A stretch of DNA of 64,000 nt from Chinchilla lanigera (GCF_000276665.1 NW_004955418.1:331598-395597), one strand, 5' to 3'. Counted from the first letter of the stretch, positions 22,452-35,411 are shown. The notes: generated by a model not told the origin, from the sequence alone. Numbers and translations: made by a program.

Positions 22452-22607
22452 GTAAGTAAAATATGTCCTTAATGGTATTATCTTGGGAATGCTTTTGTCT
22501 GCATTAAGCTATAGAATTTATTCATTTTAAAACTTGGTTTAAAGTATAGGAATAACTTTCAGGATCCTCTAGTCAGATACCTACTTTTTTAAAAAAGTGA
22601 AGAACTT

Positions 22608-22815
22608 GGTCTTGTGGTGCAGGTTTGCAATCCCAGCACTTGGGGAGGTTGAGACAGAAGGGTTGTAAGTTTGAGCCCAGCCTGGGCAACTTAGTAACTT
22701 GGTGAGATCTTGTCTCAAAATTAAAAAAAAAAACAAACCAACAGGGACTAGGGATGTAGCTCAGTGCAAAAGCCTTGGGTTCAATCCCCAGTTTCATTTG
22801 AAAAAAACAAAAACA
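22608..22815 (+). mobile_element. Composite B1+ID SINE in intron 2
   Basis: B1 arm (CAATCCCAGCACTTGGGGAG), A run, ID arm (GGGATGTAGCTCAGTGCAAA, GGGTTCAATCCCCAG). It lies about 160 bp after the exon 2 donor. Confidence 0.88.
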
Positions 22816-23013
22816 GAAACAAAAACAAGAAACTAAGCCACAGATAGACGTTAAGTGGTTAAATTTATCTATCGTTTGAAGTACATTTACTAAACAGTTC
22901 CTAGTTCTCTGTGATTAGGTACTTCAGTGTGTAACTTCAGTGATAAAAATATGATTTGTTATGGGAATATGTTTGTGTAATTTTATATGTGAAGATTTGT
23001 TTTGACAGTAATT

Positions 23014-23227
23014 TTAATTATTTATTTTTGTCTTTTTGAGACAGAGTCTCACTATGCAGTTCAGGCTACTCTTGACCTCACTTTGTTTTTGTTTTTTAAA
23101 TTTTAAAGAGAGTAGTAAATGAGAAACATCTCACTTTGTAGCCCGGGCTGGCTTTGAACTCGCAATGATCCTCCTGCCTCAGCCTCCCCTGTGCTGGGGT
23201 TATAGGTGTGAGCCACCACACCCGGCT
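23014..23227 (-). mobile_element. B1-like SINE with an internal insert
   Basis: TTGAGACAGAGTCTCACTAT at the left and CAGCCTCCCCTGTGCTGGGG at the right; about 50 bp of AT-rich sequence separates the two modules. Confidence 0.8.
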
Positions 23228-23299
23228 TTGACAATAATTTTAATCTCTTCTTCCTTAACTAATTTATTAGGAGTCATAAAAATCAAATCTTTTATTAGA

Positions 23300-23475
23300 G
23301 ACTGCTATGGTGGCACATGAGTCTCTCAAAAATGGGAGAATGGGGCACGAGATCATAAGTTCCAGGCCAGTTTTCACTTGGAAAACTTAAAACCTTGTCC
23401 CCCAAAAAAGAAGTGTTTGCCTTGCATGGGTGAGGCACCCTGGGTTCAATACTCAACACCACACACACACACTCA
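23300..23475 (+). mobile_element. Degraded composite B1+ID SINE
   Basis: GGTGGCACATGAGTCTCTCA, later GTTTGCCTTGCATGGGTGAG and GGGTTCAATACTCAACACCA with a (CA)n tail. Confidence 0.6.
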
Positions 23476-23552
23476 AAAGAAGAAAAATCTTCTAGATGTC
23501 TGACCAGAGTTGTGAAGTAAAAATATTCATACTGTTTAAATATACTCATTCG

Positions 23553-23655
23553 ACCCTGTATCATGGTACACACCTGTAATCCCAGCACTCAGGAGTTTGA
23601 GACTAGCCTGAACTACGTACTGAGACCCTGTCTCAAAATATAAACCAAACAAAAT
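23553..23655 (+). mobile_element. Short B1-like SINE
   Basis: TACACACCTGTAATCCCAGC and GAGACCCTGTCTCAAAATAT. Confidence 0.8.
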
Positions 23656-25329
23656 AAATACACTCATTTTCAGTGCTATGCATTGCTCAAATAGAAAAAT
23701 GCACATGTAAGAAGTCTAGTAAACAGTTTACCTTTTATTTGTTTGTTACTTACAGTTAACCACCTACACTTAACCCTTTTTTTCTAAAAAAAACATGTCC
23801 TTGTCAGAGAGACTAGATCTGCATCATATTGTCTAAGCAGAAAATGAGAAATAGAAAAGCCCTTAAGTACGGGTCACATTCCATTGCAATGAGCTAAAAA
23901 CGACAGCTTTAGGTTTTATCCTGTGTACAAAGATTTTTTTTTTTTTTTTTATTGTGGGAGGTAGGGGAAGAGGGTTTTTCTGGAATTTGGTCTTTGAATA
24001 TTATTTAGTAAGTGAACCTTTGGGTTTGGAGGACTTTTTTGTTAGAATGGAATTTGACCCCACTCTTGGGATGACTTGTTTTGTGATTGATTTGAAGGAA
24101 GCATGACATGTAAAATTTAGTAATGACTTTAGAATGACATCATGAGAAGTAGCCCCTGCTTGGGGCTGAATAAGAGATAGATTATGGTAAACTGCTTATC
24201 TGATTTGGTTTCTCAGAATGAACAGTATACCATATATAAATTATGTCCCTTAGTTCATATTTTTCATTTTGGCTTACTTTAAGAGAATGAGAATCACAAT
24301 TTGAGTTTGTTAATGGGGTGAGAACAAAGTAGAACCTTTGATTATACATCTCTGTAGTGTGAATTGCATTGTTGGCATTCACTACAGGGTAATAGTAGCC
24401 TTAATATGAATATCCTTGAGTCTTAAAACAGTACACTCGCTTTTCTAGCATGCCTGTTAACATGTTGTGCTTAGGTTTCACATCATTACACTAGCCTTTG
24501 TTTTTAACAGCTATAGAATCCTTTTTCAAAATAGGAAAACTCTTACTATCTTTGGCTTTTTGAACTACAATAAGTTTCTATTTTTAATTAGAATACTTTC
24601 ATTTATTAAACATTCTGCAGAAATAATGGGCAAGTTGCTTTTTTTTTTTTTTTGGCATAGTGCATAAAGTGCTATAGCTAGATTGTATACCATGCAAAGA
24701 ATTTTAGAGTTTAAAGGGTTTGATATGAATTAGTTAATGGTAGAATCGTATTATCTTTTAGAAGATCTGTTTCATATAAATTATGTTGCTAAAAAATGTT
24801 AGTTTTAAATGTTTGGGTACATTTTGGTTTCAAATTTGACTTTTGTGGTTTCTGTGTTTTACTGGAAGTGTGAGTTTGATCCTTCATCGTAGGGGCATGT
24901 AAGGTGAATAGTGTTTGTTGTTTGTCTAAGAGTATTAATGCCCTGTGAGGAAGAAAAGACTTGCTGAGTAGTAGTCTGGTCATGAGCGTGTTCTCTTTCT
25001 TGGTGCTAAACCTGAAATATCTATTTCTGAGTTTATGGTCTTGAGTAATCTTGGGTATCATTGTGATTCATGTCTTTAATTCTAGTCTTTATCTTACATT
25101 TTCTTTGCAAGTACTGTTTGAGAATTCTGATTACACTATTAATTTTTTCCAAATTTGTGTTTTGAAATTACAGATTATAAAATCCAAAGCTCTATTTTTA
25201 TTTTAGAACCAGCAGTATTTTTCCGTTTCTGAAATCCAGGCCCATTAATTTTTGCCTACCTGCATTTTTTGCATCCTGCATTCATTGTGTCTGTCCACGT
25301 GCATTTTTCACACATCTTCCAGAATTGAT

Positions 25330-25810
25330 CATATAAATATTTTTATAAAATCCTTTGTCTATTCTCTGTTGTACACAGGATAAAACCTAAATTTGTTAGC
25401 TTGGCATTCGTGGGCATTTATGGCTCTTAATTTACCTACCCAACTTCATGTCCTATCACTTTCTGTTCCCAGGCTCAGGATCACACATACATTTCATCTT
25501 ATGAGCCTACTTCCTTATATTGATTGTGTGTTACCAGTTGGGAGGGGTTTTGAGGTTTTATGTGGGCTTTAAACATGTGAGTAGTGATGTCTGTAATGGG
25601 TTAGGGTAGAAAAATACTTGCACATATGCCAGAAATTGTTATTCCAACCTTGCCACATTTGTTTTCTCATACCTGTCATATTTTTACACTTTTTTTTTTG
25701 CTTTTGCTCATTCTGTCTTTGTATGGCAATATCCCGCTTTCCCTTGTGAAATTCTCATCCTTCAAAGTGTTGCTCAAAGTGTATAGTGATTCTGAAGGTT
25801 TTCCCAGCCA
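25330..25810 (+). mobile_element. Probable L2 LINE fragment
   Basis: AGGATAAAACCTAAATTTG, TGGCATTCGTGGGC and CATCCTTCAAAGTGTTGCTCAAAGTG follow the order of L2 3' blocks, strongly diverged. A short hAT relic follows directly. Confidence 0.45.
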
Positions 25811-25816
25811 CTAGGC

Positions 25817-25898
25817 CAGTGATGGTAAACCTTTTAGAGTTTTCAGTGATACAAACAGTCCAATGTGGCACAAGTGCCGTAGGTTTGCCACCACTTAA
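25817..25898. mobile_element. Short hAT-type MITE relic, SPIN-like termini
   Basis: The left end CAGTGATGGTAAACCTTTT and right end (minus strand) AAGTGGTGGCAAACCTACGG are near-matching terminal inverted repeats, 13 of 16 bases. The flanks share ctaggc (25811-25816 and 25901-25906) within an 8-bp window, as expected for a decayed hAT target duplication. The termini resemble the SPIN/OposCharlie group of hAT transposons from memory. There is no coding capacity. Confidence 0.55.
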
Positions 25899-26221
25899 GT
25901 CTAGGCGGACTTACTCGCTCTTTCCTTAGTGATGTTGTTCCTAAAGCTAGTGGAGCTCATTGACTGTGTCATGTGCTTTCCCCAATCAGATCATCAACTC
26001 TGAGACAATACATACACGTTATCATTGTTTCCTCATTTCTCAAAATAATGTCTGGCACAAACCTGATTCCTTCTCTTGCCTAAGTAAAATATCTGCATTT
26101 TTTTTGTGGTTCTTCAGCAAAAGTTATGTTTAGAAAGTGTCAGAGACTTAAGAATTAGGGTTTACTATTCTGTTAATACATGATTTATTTAAGATGAAAT
26201 TACAAAAGTCTTGTTTGTTAG

Positions 26222-26348
26222 ATTTTTTTTTTTTTTTTTGAGACCTTGAGTTCACTATGTAGCCCAGGCTGCCTTTGAATGTGCAGCAGTCCTCCTGCCT
26301 CAGCCCCCTGAGTGCTGGGATTGTAGGCATGTGCCATCACGCCTGGCT
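26222..26348 (-). mobile_element. B1-like SINE
   Basis: T tail, GAGTTCACTATGTAGCCCAG, and GAGTGCTGGGATTGTAGGCA. Confidence 0.9.
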
Positions 26349-27252
26349 GAAGTCACATGTTTTGACAAGGGCAAAAGAAATGTTTCTGACCCAAATTGTC
26401 CTTTCATCTGTGAGGATTAATCTGACAGGATTAATTCTTTACTCAATCTGTTGAGAAGGTTGACTAATTCTAAATGCCAGCCAGTTGTGAGATAATCAAA
26501 ACTGACAACGTAGAAAACCCAGTCCTTTAGAATTATGCTGAAGGTAGTATAATGTTGGGAAAACAAATGCTAATCTGTGCAGAATAATTTCAGTGTACAG
26601 TAATTATATGTGTTTTACTTTCTTCAGCTTCACATAGAATGGAAGTCAGATTTTTTTCCAAGGGTATGTGTTTAGTTTAACAAATCATTGTAGGCCTACA
26701 TACCCTTCAGCTCATACGTAGGAGAAATATGGCAGTGTTAAATACCTCTTCTGCCTTGCTGTTTTTGGTTTAAAATAAGGAAAGTCAATCTACAGGATCA
26801 GAAAAGATGAATTGCTATATACTGTAAGCTCTGGGTATTCATTGCTCAAAGCTATATTCCATCCAGTCTTTTGGCATGTTGCCAGCACATTTTATTTCTC
26901 TTACTTCATATTCTTTGGAGAGGCTGTTATGTAGCCTGATACTACTACCACCAACTTCTAGTTTTGCTGCTTAAGCTGTTTGTGAGCTGACCTCACTATA
27001 CTGCTTTGAGAACTATGATGAAAGTTACAACTGTGGGGTGATCTGTCTGAATATTTGGAAGTGTTTGTCTTTGCGTCTTTCTAACATGCAAAGAGGAAAT
27101 ACAAATCTCATATAAATGTGATGTGAATATTTCTTGTGTCTTTTTTAATGAGTAAGAACCAATTTATAATTTCTGTGGAGGTTTTCTTTTTACTTTGCAT
27201 AGTACAGGATAAAAATTTTAATTATCTTAATTTTTTGTAACACTTATATTTG

Positions 27253-27344
27253 TTTTTTTTTTTTTCCCCCCGGTACCGGCAATCGAACTCACGACCTTGC
27301 GCTTGCCAGGCAGGCGCTGTGCCGCTGAGCTAAATCCCCAGCCC
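27253..27344 (-). mobile_element. Young ID SINE
   Basis: CGGTACCGGCAATCGAACTC body. Target duplication TGTAACACTTATATTTG on the left and TGTAAGACTTACATTTG on the right. Confidence 0.95.
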
Positions 27345-28488
27345 CTGTAAGACTTACATTTGAAAATGCACATAAATGACATATGAGTGTTTCAAAGCAC
27401 CATCATTAGAAGAAATGTCAAGCTTTTATTAATGACAGGTATGATCCTGACCCTGATTTGATGTGTGACTATTTATTATTCTAATATCCTTTCCCTTGAG
27501 CATTACATAAATAACATTTCTATTTTCCAAAAGAAACAAATTAGCCTTTTATTTTTTTTAAATGTAGGAGTAATTTAAGATTAGCCTTTGAGAAGAATAA
27601 GTGCCTTTAAAAAACTTGAACCTAAATAAAAATAACTTTGTACCATATTTAAACTAATTTAGAGGTATGCTCCCATTCTGTGGGTATTTTTTACATTTAA
27701 GGAACTAAGAATGAACAATGGTATAAATCTACCAACTAGATAAGTGTCTAGCAATGCAGAAATTGCTGTTTGGAAGCACTGTTGCTATTTCTGCTTGTTG
27801 AAGTAATTTAATGGTTGATCTCTGATGGTCAGAAAAGCCAAAAGTATAAAATGTCAACACAGGTAGAAAGTCAAAACATTAGGTATAGTCCTCATAAGTA
27901 GTACATTAGAAAAAAAAACCTAAATTGTTAATCAGTTTTTTGACAAATTAGGATATTGAGGTCTAAACTCTTCATGGCCCCTCAGTTGAACTGCCCTTTG
28001 TTTAAAGTCATATCTTGGTTTTGTGGTGATCTTATTTTTTGTGTAGATGTTGACCTATTGTTTGAATTGTGCTATTCAGTAAATGCAGGATGAATAATTT
28101 GCAGTTTTTCTAAGTTTAGTTATGTTAAATAATAATAGAGATATGGTCATTCTGCCTCATTTTTTGGAGCCTTTTTGTAATTCATGTACTATAGAGTTGG
28201 TCTTCCATCAATCTGAGGTAATTTTAAAGCTGAAGAAATAGTCAAAGTATATTTTATCCCTAAGAAATCAGGAAATAAAATTTTAAAATCTTGATGTATT
28301 AAATATTGCTGATCAACATTGTTGATAGTGTAGTAAAAATAGTTACATTATTGCCCTCAACAGAATCGAGTTTCTGTATTTTTTTTGATACTTTCTACAG
28401 AAGAAGAAAAATGTAATAGATGGTTTTTGATATTTGCAAGTGCAAATTTATAAATTCTTTTTATGCTCTCTTTAAATGTATTAATCTG

Positions 28489-28603
28489 CAGGGCATGGTG
28501 GTGCATGCCTGTAATCTCAGCACCCAGGAGGTTAAGGAAGGAGGATTACCATGAATTTGAGGCCAGCTTGGGCTACATAGCAAGACACTGTCTCAAAAAA
28601 AAA
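28489..28603 (+). mobile_element. B1-like SINE
   Basis: GCAGGGCATGGTGGTGCATG and GAGGCCAGCTTGGGCTACAT with an A tail. Confidence 0.9.
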
Positions 28604-30639
28604 TATTAACCTATTTTAGAATAGAGAAAGTAAAGATAAAATAATTTTAAGGGTAAGAAGAGGTGTTTAAATTGAGTTTTTCAGATTGTATTTTAAAAGA
28701 GGAGAAGTCTTGGAGTTCAGCTGCTTTCACTAATAGAATATGACCCACCCTTCTTATGTTTTTATACAGAACTATTTATGTAAAGTCATGGCTTTCATTG
28801 CTCAGAGTTCTAAGGGAAAAAAACAACTTTTCTTGTTGTGCTGGGAAAAACGTTGACGTCAGATACGTATATAACTCCGGATGGGTGTACTCTTCTCATT
28901 CACAGATGTAGTACTCTGGGGAGAGGAGATTTTGAGTAATATTCTTAATTTCCTTAAGTTGTCAGTGATTTAAAAACTTGATTTCATTATAACTCTGTTC
29001 TGCTGTTTAGAATGACATCACTGTTTTTATGCTGGGAGGGTAGCAAACATTTGTGTAAGAGTTACATAGCCATGCTTCTGCAGCAGAGCACTTTCAGTAA
29101 TTCTTTCCCTTCTTCCCCTCCCTTGTCCCCTAGAATCTAAACATTCTCACTGAAACAGAAAAGTAATTTTGCCAGTGTTTTGCTAATTAGAAGTCTGTTG
29201 TCAAAAAAGGAAAAAAGAAGTCTTATCTTGGAGAGTATAAATGTGCTAAAATTAAATTTTATTTAATGTGTCCTTGTTATAGGTTATTTTAGGCTTTGAA
29301 CTTTTTAGAAAACAAATGTAAGCCATTCATTCACTTACTTGGCAGACTTTGATTCTGCATATCCTAACATCAAAAGACTTGGCTTTCTTTCTTTTTTTTT
29401 AACACAAAGGATTAAACAAAATCTGCCTACTGTTGTATGAAAACCTGGTTATTTAACAACCTGACAGGATACTTCCATGTGTCCCCATTGGTGATAAGAA
29501 AGAATCAATGTAGGTAACTGAGGGAAGGATGAAAAATACCATTTACTTGCTGTTCCTATGTAAAAATAATAAAGGTAGCAGCAGTCTTGAATTGTGTTGC
29601 TTTGCCACTGAGGAATTGTGTGCTGTAACTGACTTAACTCTAACTGAGTTTCTCTGAAAACAAAACAGTTTTAAGCTGTACCAAGAATTTTCTGATTGTA
29701 GTTGCCACTTACCTCGTTGTGGCAAATTTAGGAACAACTTGCTATCTAATCTGTTTGAATGAGATGATTAAAATGTTCATGTTAAGGAATATAATTTGCT
29801 TAATCAGATATCCAAAAAGGAACTCAGAAAAATGTTGACCTGGAAGAGTCAGTCCATATATATGAAACATACTTGGTAATGACTTGTTAGTAGTTTTTAT
29901 TATTTTGCATCAAGAATTGTTGGGAACTGCAAATAATCTTTACCCGAGAAAATAATTAGGATTGTGTGCTCACGCACAATTCATGCCTATACATATGTGA
30001 AAAATGTACACTGATTTTTTTTGTGGTTTTTATTATTTTATTGGTACATTTTAGATATACACAATGATTTATACTTGTACAGGATATATTGTGCTGTTTC
30101 TCTTTTCCTATTTCCCTTCCCTCCCTTTAATCCTTCTTCCACTTCTTATTTGGAAAAACTTTGTTTCTACTTTTTGCTTCTATTCTCATCCCTTTTTTCC
30201 TTTCCCCCTCCCCCTCCCTTGTTCCCCTTCTCATTTGAGAGTCTTCTTCCCATTTCCCAATAACTTATTACATATTTTGGTCCTTATTTACACTTTCGGT
30301 TTCTAACATCAGAAAACAAAGTTATATTTAAACGTGTGTCTGATTTATTTCATTTAAGAGTATGGTCTCAAGGTGCATCCATTTAGCTTGAAATGTCTCA
30401 GGCTTATCCTTTATGACAGAATAGTAATCCATTGTATAAAAAAACCCCATCTTCTATATCCATTTGTCCGTTGATGAGCATTTGAGCTGTTTCTAAGATT
30501 TAGATATTACAAACTGCCAGTGTAAACATGGGTGTGCACATATCGCTGTGGTATGGTGCATTTAATTCATTTGGGAAGATACAGAGATACAGAGAAGGAA
30601 TAGCTGGGTCAAATGGAACCTTTAGTTTTAGGGGTTTCT

Positions 30640-30790
30640 TTGTGATTTTTTTGAGACAGGATCTCACTATGTAGTTCAGATTGGCCTTGAACTCACTGTG
30701 TAGCTTAGGCTGGCCTCAAACTTGGCAGTGATCCACCTGCCTCAGTCTCCCAGGTTCTGGGATTGCAGGTGTGTGCCACCACCCCTGGCC
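30640..30790 (-). mobile_element. B1-like SINE within L1
   Basis: GAGACAGGATCTCACTATGT and GGTGTGTGCCACCACCCCTG. Confidence 0.9.
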
Positions 30791-31395
30791 TAGTTTTAGT
30801 TTTTTGAGGAATCTCCATGCTGATTTTCACAGTGGTTGTACCAGTCTATTCTCCTACCAACAGTGGAGAAGAGTTCCTTTTTCCCTAAAGCCTTGCCAGC
30901 ATTTGTTATGGGTTGATTTCTTCATAATCGCCATTCTTTCTGAAGTGAGATGGAATCTTTGCATTGTTTTAATTTGCATCTCTTGAATGACAAGTGATGT
31001 TGAATGTTTTTTCATGTATTTACTATTTGTATTTCTTTATCTGAGAAGTGTCTGTTCATTTTAGATGCTCATTTTTGGGTTGGGTCTTTACATTTGGGGT
31101 GTCTGATTTTTTTGAGTTCTCTATATGTTCTAGATATTATTCGTTTGTCTGAGGGATAGCTGGCAAAAAATTTTTCCCACACTGTGGGTTGTCTCTTCAC
31201 TCTGTTGGTGGTTTCTTTTGCTGTGCAAAAGCTTTTTAGTAAGATGAGATTCCAGTTGTTGATTCTTTGTCATTATTTCCTATGTGACTGGGGTTTTGTT
31301 CATAAAGTCTTTGTCTACACCAGTGTCTTCAAGAGTTCTACCTATTCTCTCTTGAAGCAGATTTAGTGTTTCTATTTTACTTTTTTTTTTTTTTT

Positions 31396-32015
31396 NNNNN
31401 NNNNNNNNNNNNNNNNNNNNNNNNNNNNNNNNNNNNNNNNNNNNNNNNNNNNNNNNNNNNNNNNNNNNNNNNNNNNNNNNNNNNNNNNNNNNNNNNNNNN
31501 NNNNNNNNNNNNNNNNNNNNNNNNNNNNNNNNNNNNNNNNNNNNNNNNNNNNNNNNNNNNNNNNNNNNNNNNNNNNNNNNNNNNNNNNNNNNNNNNNNNN
31601 NNNNNNNNNNNNNNNNNNNNNNNNNNNNNNNNNNNNNNNNNNNNNNNNNNNNNNNNNNNNNNNNNNNNNNNNNNNNNNNNNNNNNNNNNNNNNNNNNNNN
31701 NNNNNNNNNNNNNNNNNNNNNNNNNNNNNNNNNNNNNNNNNNNNNNNNNNNNNNNNNNNNNNNNNNNNNNNNNNNNNNNNNNNNNNNNNNNNNNNNNNNN
31801 NNNNNNNNNNNNNNNNNNNNNNNNNNNNNNNNNNNNNNNNNNNNNNNNNNNNNNNNNNNNNNNNNNNNNNNNNNNNNNNNNNNNNNNNNNNNNNNNNNNN
31901 NNNNNNNNNNNNNNNNNNNNNNNNNNNNNNNNNNNNNNNNNNNNNNNNNNNNNNNNNNNNNNNNNNNNNNNNNNNNNNNNNNNNNNNNNNNNNNNNNNNN
32001 NNNNNNNNNNNNNNN
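31396..32015. other. Assembly gap, 620 N, inside the antisense L1
   Basis: 620 Ns between a T run (31380-31395) and a partial B1 SINE. The hidden sequence is probably the SINE's tail side plus L1 ORF2. Confidence 0.98.
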
Positions 32016-32130
32016 TTCAGGCTGACCTTGAGCTCACTTTGTAGCCCAGGCTGGCCTCGAACTCCCAATGATCCTTCTGCCTCAGCCTACCGAGTGCTGG
32101 GATTACAGGCCTGCGCCACCATACCTGACT
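32016..32130 (-). mobile_element. Partial B1-like SINE next to the 620-bp gap
   Basis: Starts at the second part of the module (TTCAGGCTGACCTTGAGCTC) because the tail side is hidden by Ns; ends CACCATACCTGAC. Confidence 0.9.
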
Positions 32131-33776
32131 ATCTTTCCATTTTTTGGTATCCCCTTTGATCTCCTTTTTCAGACTGCCATAGTTTTCAGTGTAAATGTCT
32201 TTAACTTCCTTCATTAGATTGATTCCTAGGCATTTCATTTTTTGGGGGGTATTATTGTGAAAAGTGTGGTTTCCCTAATTTCTCTCTCAGTGAATTTGTT
32301 ATTTGTGTGTAAGAATTAATTGTGCTGTTGATTTTTGAGTATTAACATTGTATCCAGCTATGATACTGAATTTGGTTATTAAATCTAGAAGTCATTTGGT
32401 GGAGTTTTTGGGGTCTTTGATGTAGAGTATCATGTCATCTCCAAATAATGATAATTTAACTTCTTCCTTTTCTATCCTTATTCCTTTTATTTTTTTCTCT
32501 TGTCTAATTGTTCTGCCTAATGTTTCTAGAACTGTATTGAATAAGAGTGGTGACAGAGGACATCCTTGTCTTGTTCCTGATTTTAGAGTGAAAGCTTTCA
32601 GTTTTTATGTTTATTATGATGTTGGCTGTTGGTTTGTCATAGATGACTCTTATCAGATTGAGAGAAAGACCATCTATTCCAATTTTCTCTAGGCTTTTTT
32701 TTTTTTTTTTAATCACGAATGGGTGTAGGACTTTGTCAGAAGCTTTTTCTGCATCCATTGAGGTGATCATCCGGTTTTTGTCCTTAGCTCTGTTAATATG
32801 GTGTATTCCATTTATTGATTTACATGTGTTGAACCATCCCTGCATCACTGGGATGAATCCCACCTGTTTCATGGTGTATAATCATCTTGATGATTTGCTG
32901 CATTTTGTTTGCTGCCAGTATCTTATTGAGGATTTTTTCATCTCTGTTCCTTAGGAACATTGGCCTGAATTCTCTTTCTTAGTTGGGTCCTTCTCCAGTT
33001 TTGGTATCAAGGTCATGCTTGCTTCCAGAAATGAATTTAGAGTATTACTTCCCTTTTGATTGCATTACAGAGTTTGAGAAGTAGTGATGTTATGTCTTCT
33101 CTAAATTTCTTATACAATTCAACAGTGAATCTGTCATGGTTTGGGCTTTTCTTTGTTGGTAGGTTTTTAATTACATCCTCAATTTCATTGACTGATATTG
33201 GTTTATTTAGAATCTTTATATCTTCTTGATTCAACTTTGGTACTTCATATGTATCTAGGAATTGGTCCATTCTGTGTTTTCCATCTTATTAGTATATGGG
33301 TTCTAGAAGTAGGTATTGATGATCTTCTGGATTTCTGCAGAACCTGTTGTGATTTCACCATTTTCATTCCTAATTGCACAGATTTGAGTCTTTCCTTTTT
33401 TTTTGATAAGGTTGGCTAAGGGTTTGTCAGTTTTATTTAATCTTTCAGAGAACTATCTCTTCAATTCATTGATTCATATATTGGCATTATCACTTACTTG
33501 TACAAACTAATTTCTTTAATTTCATATGTGACCCATTGATTGTTCAGGAGGGTGTTATTTTATTTCCATGGGTTTATGAAGTTCTTGTGGTTTCTTTTGC
33601 CATTGATTCCAGTTTCATTGCATTGTAGCCTGATAATATGCATGGGATAATTTCAGTTCCTTTGCATTTACTTACGTATGTTCTATGAGCTAGTATGTGG
33701 TTTATTTTGGAGATCATCTCATGTGCATCTTGGAAGAATGTATATTCTGATGTTGTGGGGTGGAACACTCTGTAGA

Positions 33777-34414
33777 TGTGGTGGATTAACTAATGGTCAC
33801 CTTGTAACACCCAGCTGAACTGAATCAGTGTGGTGCTGAGTGTAGAAGACCCAGCTGAGGATTGTTGCCAATAGCATAAACGCAGAACTGGAGGGGAAGA
33901 TGATGTGCTGCTGATTTTCCTGGAGAAGCTTGTCGTGCTGGTTTTCCTGATATGAACTTCACTGTTTTCATCATCAGAGGAGCTTGGGTCCTTGCTGTTA
34001 ACTGAGGATGGCTGTGGTTCTTTTCAGGGGAGCTCTGGTCCTTACTTTGAGCATTGCTTTCTGGCTCCAGTGCAGATTCCTCAGCTTGCTGGCTAGCACA
34101 GATCCTTCATCCTGCTGGCACAGACTTTCCACTACTGACCTTTAGGCCTTGCCAGTGCAGATCCTTAAAACAGCTTTGCATGAGACATTGTCGTGGGCTG
34201 TAAGCCTCCAACTGGAGGTCTTCAGCTGGGTTTATGCAGGACATTGTTGTGGAATCCAGGTGCTCAGCTGGACTCTTTGGGTCTCTAACATGTGGACAGA
34301 TCTTCTGCACTGTTTTGCATTTGACTCTTTGTATGAATATAAAATAATCCTATAAATTATGTGTCTTGCAATATAAATATGTATCCTTTTCCCTTGGAAA
34401 CCTTGACTACAACA
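33777..34414 (+). mobile_element. Solo LTR, copy 2, inserted in L1 ORF2
   Basis: 638 bp, same family and orientation as 18603-19265: starts TGTGGTGGATTAAC, ends GACTACAACA. It splits the endonuclease region of the antisense L1, and L1 sequence resumes directly after it. The flanking 5-mers (gtaga, atgga) are only a partial match, so the target duplication has probably decayed. It must be younger than the L1 it interrupts. Confidence 0.7.
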
Positions 34415-34879
34415 ATGGAGATCTACTAAGTCCATTTATTCTAAAGTTTAGTTCAGTTCTGATATTTCTTGGTTGATTTGTCGAGTTGATCTGTTTGTGA
34501 CAGTGGGGTATTGAGGTCCCCCTTTACAACTGTATTAGTGCTTATTTAATTTTTCATGTCTTTATATTTGTTTTGTATAGTTGGATGTACTGGTATTTGG
34601 TGCCTATATATTTATGCTTAGTATCTCTTCCTCTTGAATTTTCTCTTAACAGGGATGTAGTGACCTTCTTTGTGTCTCTTGATCAGTCTTGGTGTGAACT
34701 CTACTTTGTCTGCAAATAGAATAACTACCCCTGCTTTTTTCCAAGTTCCTGTCATGTTGAGTATTGTTTTCCATCTTTTGACTTTCAGTCTATGAGTTTC
34801 TTTTGGAGTTAATTGTGTTTCTTGTATGCAGCCTGTTTTTTGGATCTTATTGCTTGGTCCATTCTACCAGTCTGTTTCT

Positions 34880-34980
34880 TTTTTTTTTTTTTTTGGTTTT
34901 TCTCCGGTACTGGGAACCGAACTCACGACCTTGCGCTTGCCAGGCAGGCACTTTTGCTGCTGAGCTAAATCCCCAGCCCC
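34880..34980 (-). mobile_element. Young ID SINE within L1
   Basis: CTCCGGTACTGGGAACCGAA body with a T tail; target duplication CAGTCTGTTTCTTTT on both sides. Confidence 0.95.
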
Positions 34981-35308
34981 AGTCTGTTTCTTTTGATTGG
35001 TGAATGGAGACCATTTACACTGATGGTTATAGCTGATGTGTATTGACTTATCTTTGTCATGTTATTTTCCTGTTTTGGGTTCCCTTTCTTTTCTCTCTGT
35101 TTAATTACTTGCCTTGCCTAGTGGATTCATACTTTTGGAGTTCACGGAGCTGTAGTCTTCGTTGTCTCTTTCTAGAATGTCCTTCAGAACATTTTGGTGT
35201 GCTGGCTGGGTGGTCATGAATTTCTTTAGATGTTCTTTGTCATGGAAGTATTTTATTTGTCCATCAGTTTTGAAAGATAGTGTTGGTGGGTACATTAATC
35301 TGAGTGGG

Positions 35309-35411
35309 AGAGGGGCTGGGGATTTAGCACAGCAGCACAGTGCCTGCCTGGCAGGCGCAAGGTCGTGAGTTTGATTCCTGGTACTGGAAGAAAAACAAAA
35401 GAAAATTTAAA
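35309..35411 (+). mobile_element. Young ID SINE within L1
   Basis: GGGGCTGGGGATTTAGCACA start, GGTCGTGAGTTTGATTCC B box, A-rich tail; target duplication TCTGAGTGGGAGA. Confidence 0.95.

Noticed and set aside
31280..32068. 262-aa and 219-aa ORFs
   Set aside because: Almost entirely translated Ns.
32504..32872. 122-aa minus-strand ORF with RT-like sequence
   Set aside because: It is a broken piece of L1 ORF2, not an independent gene; annotated within the L1.
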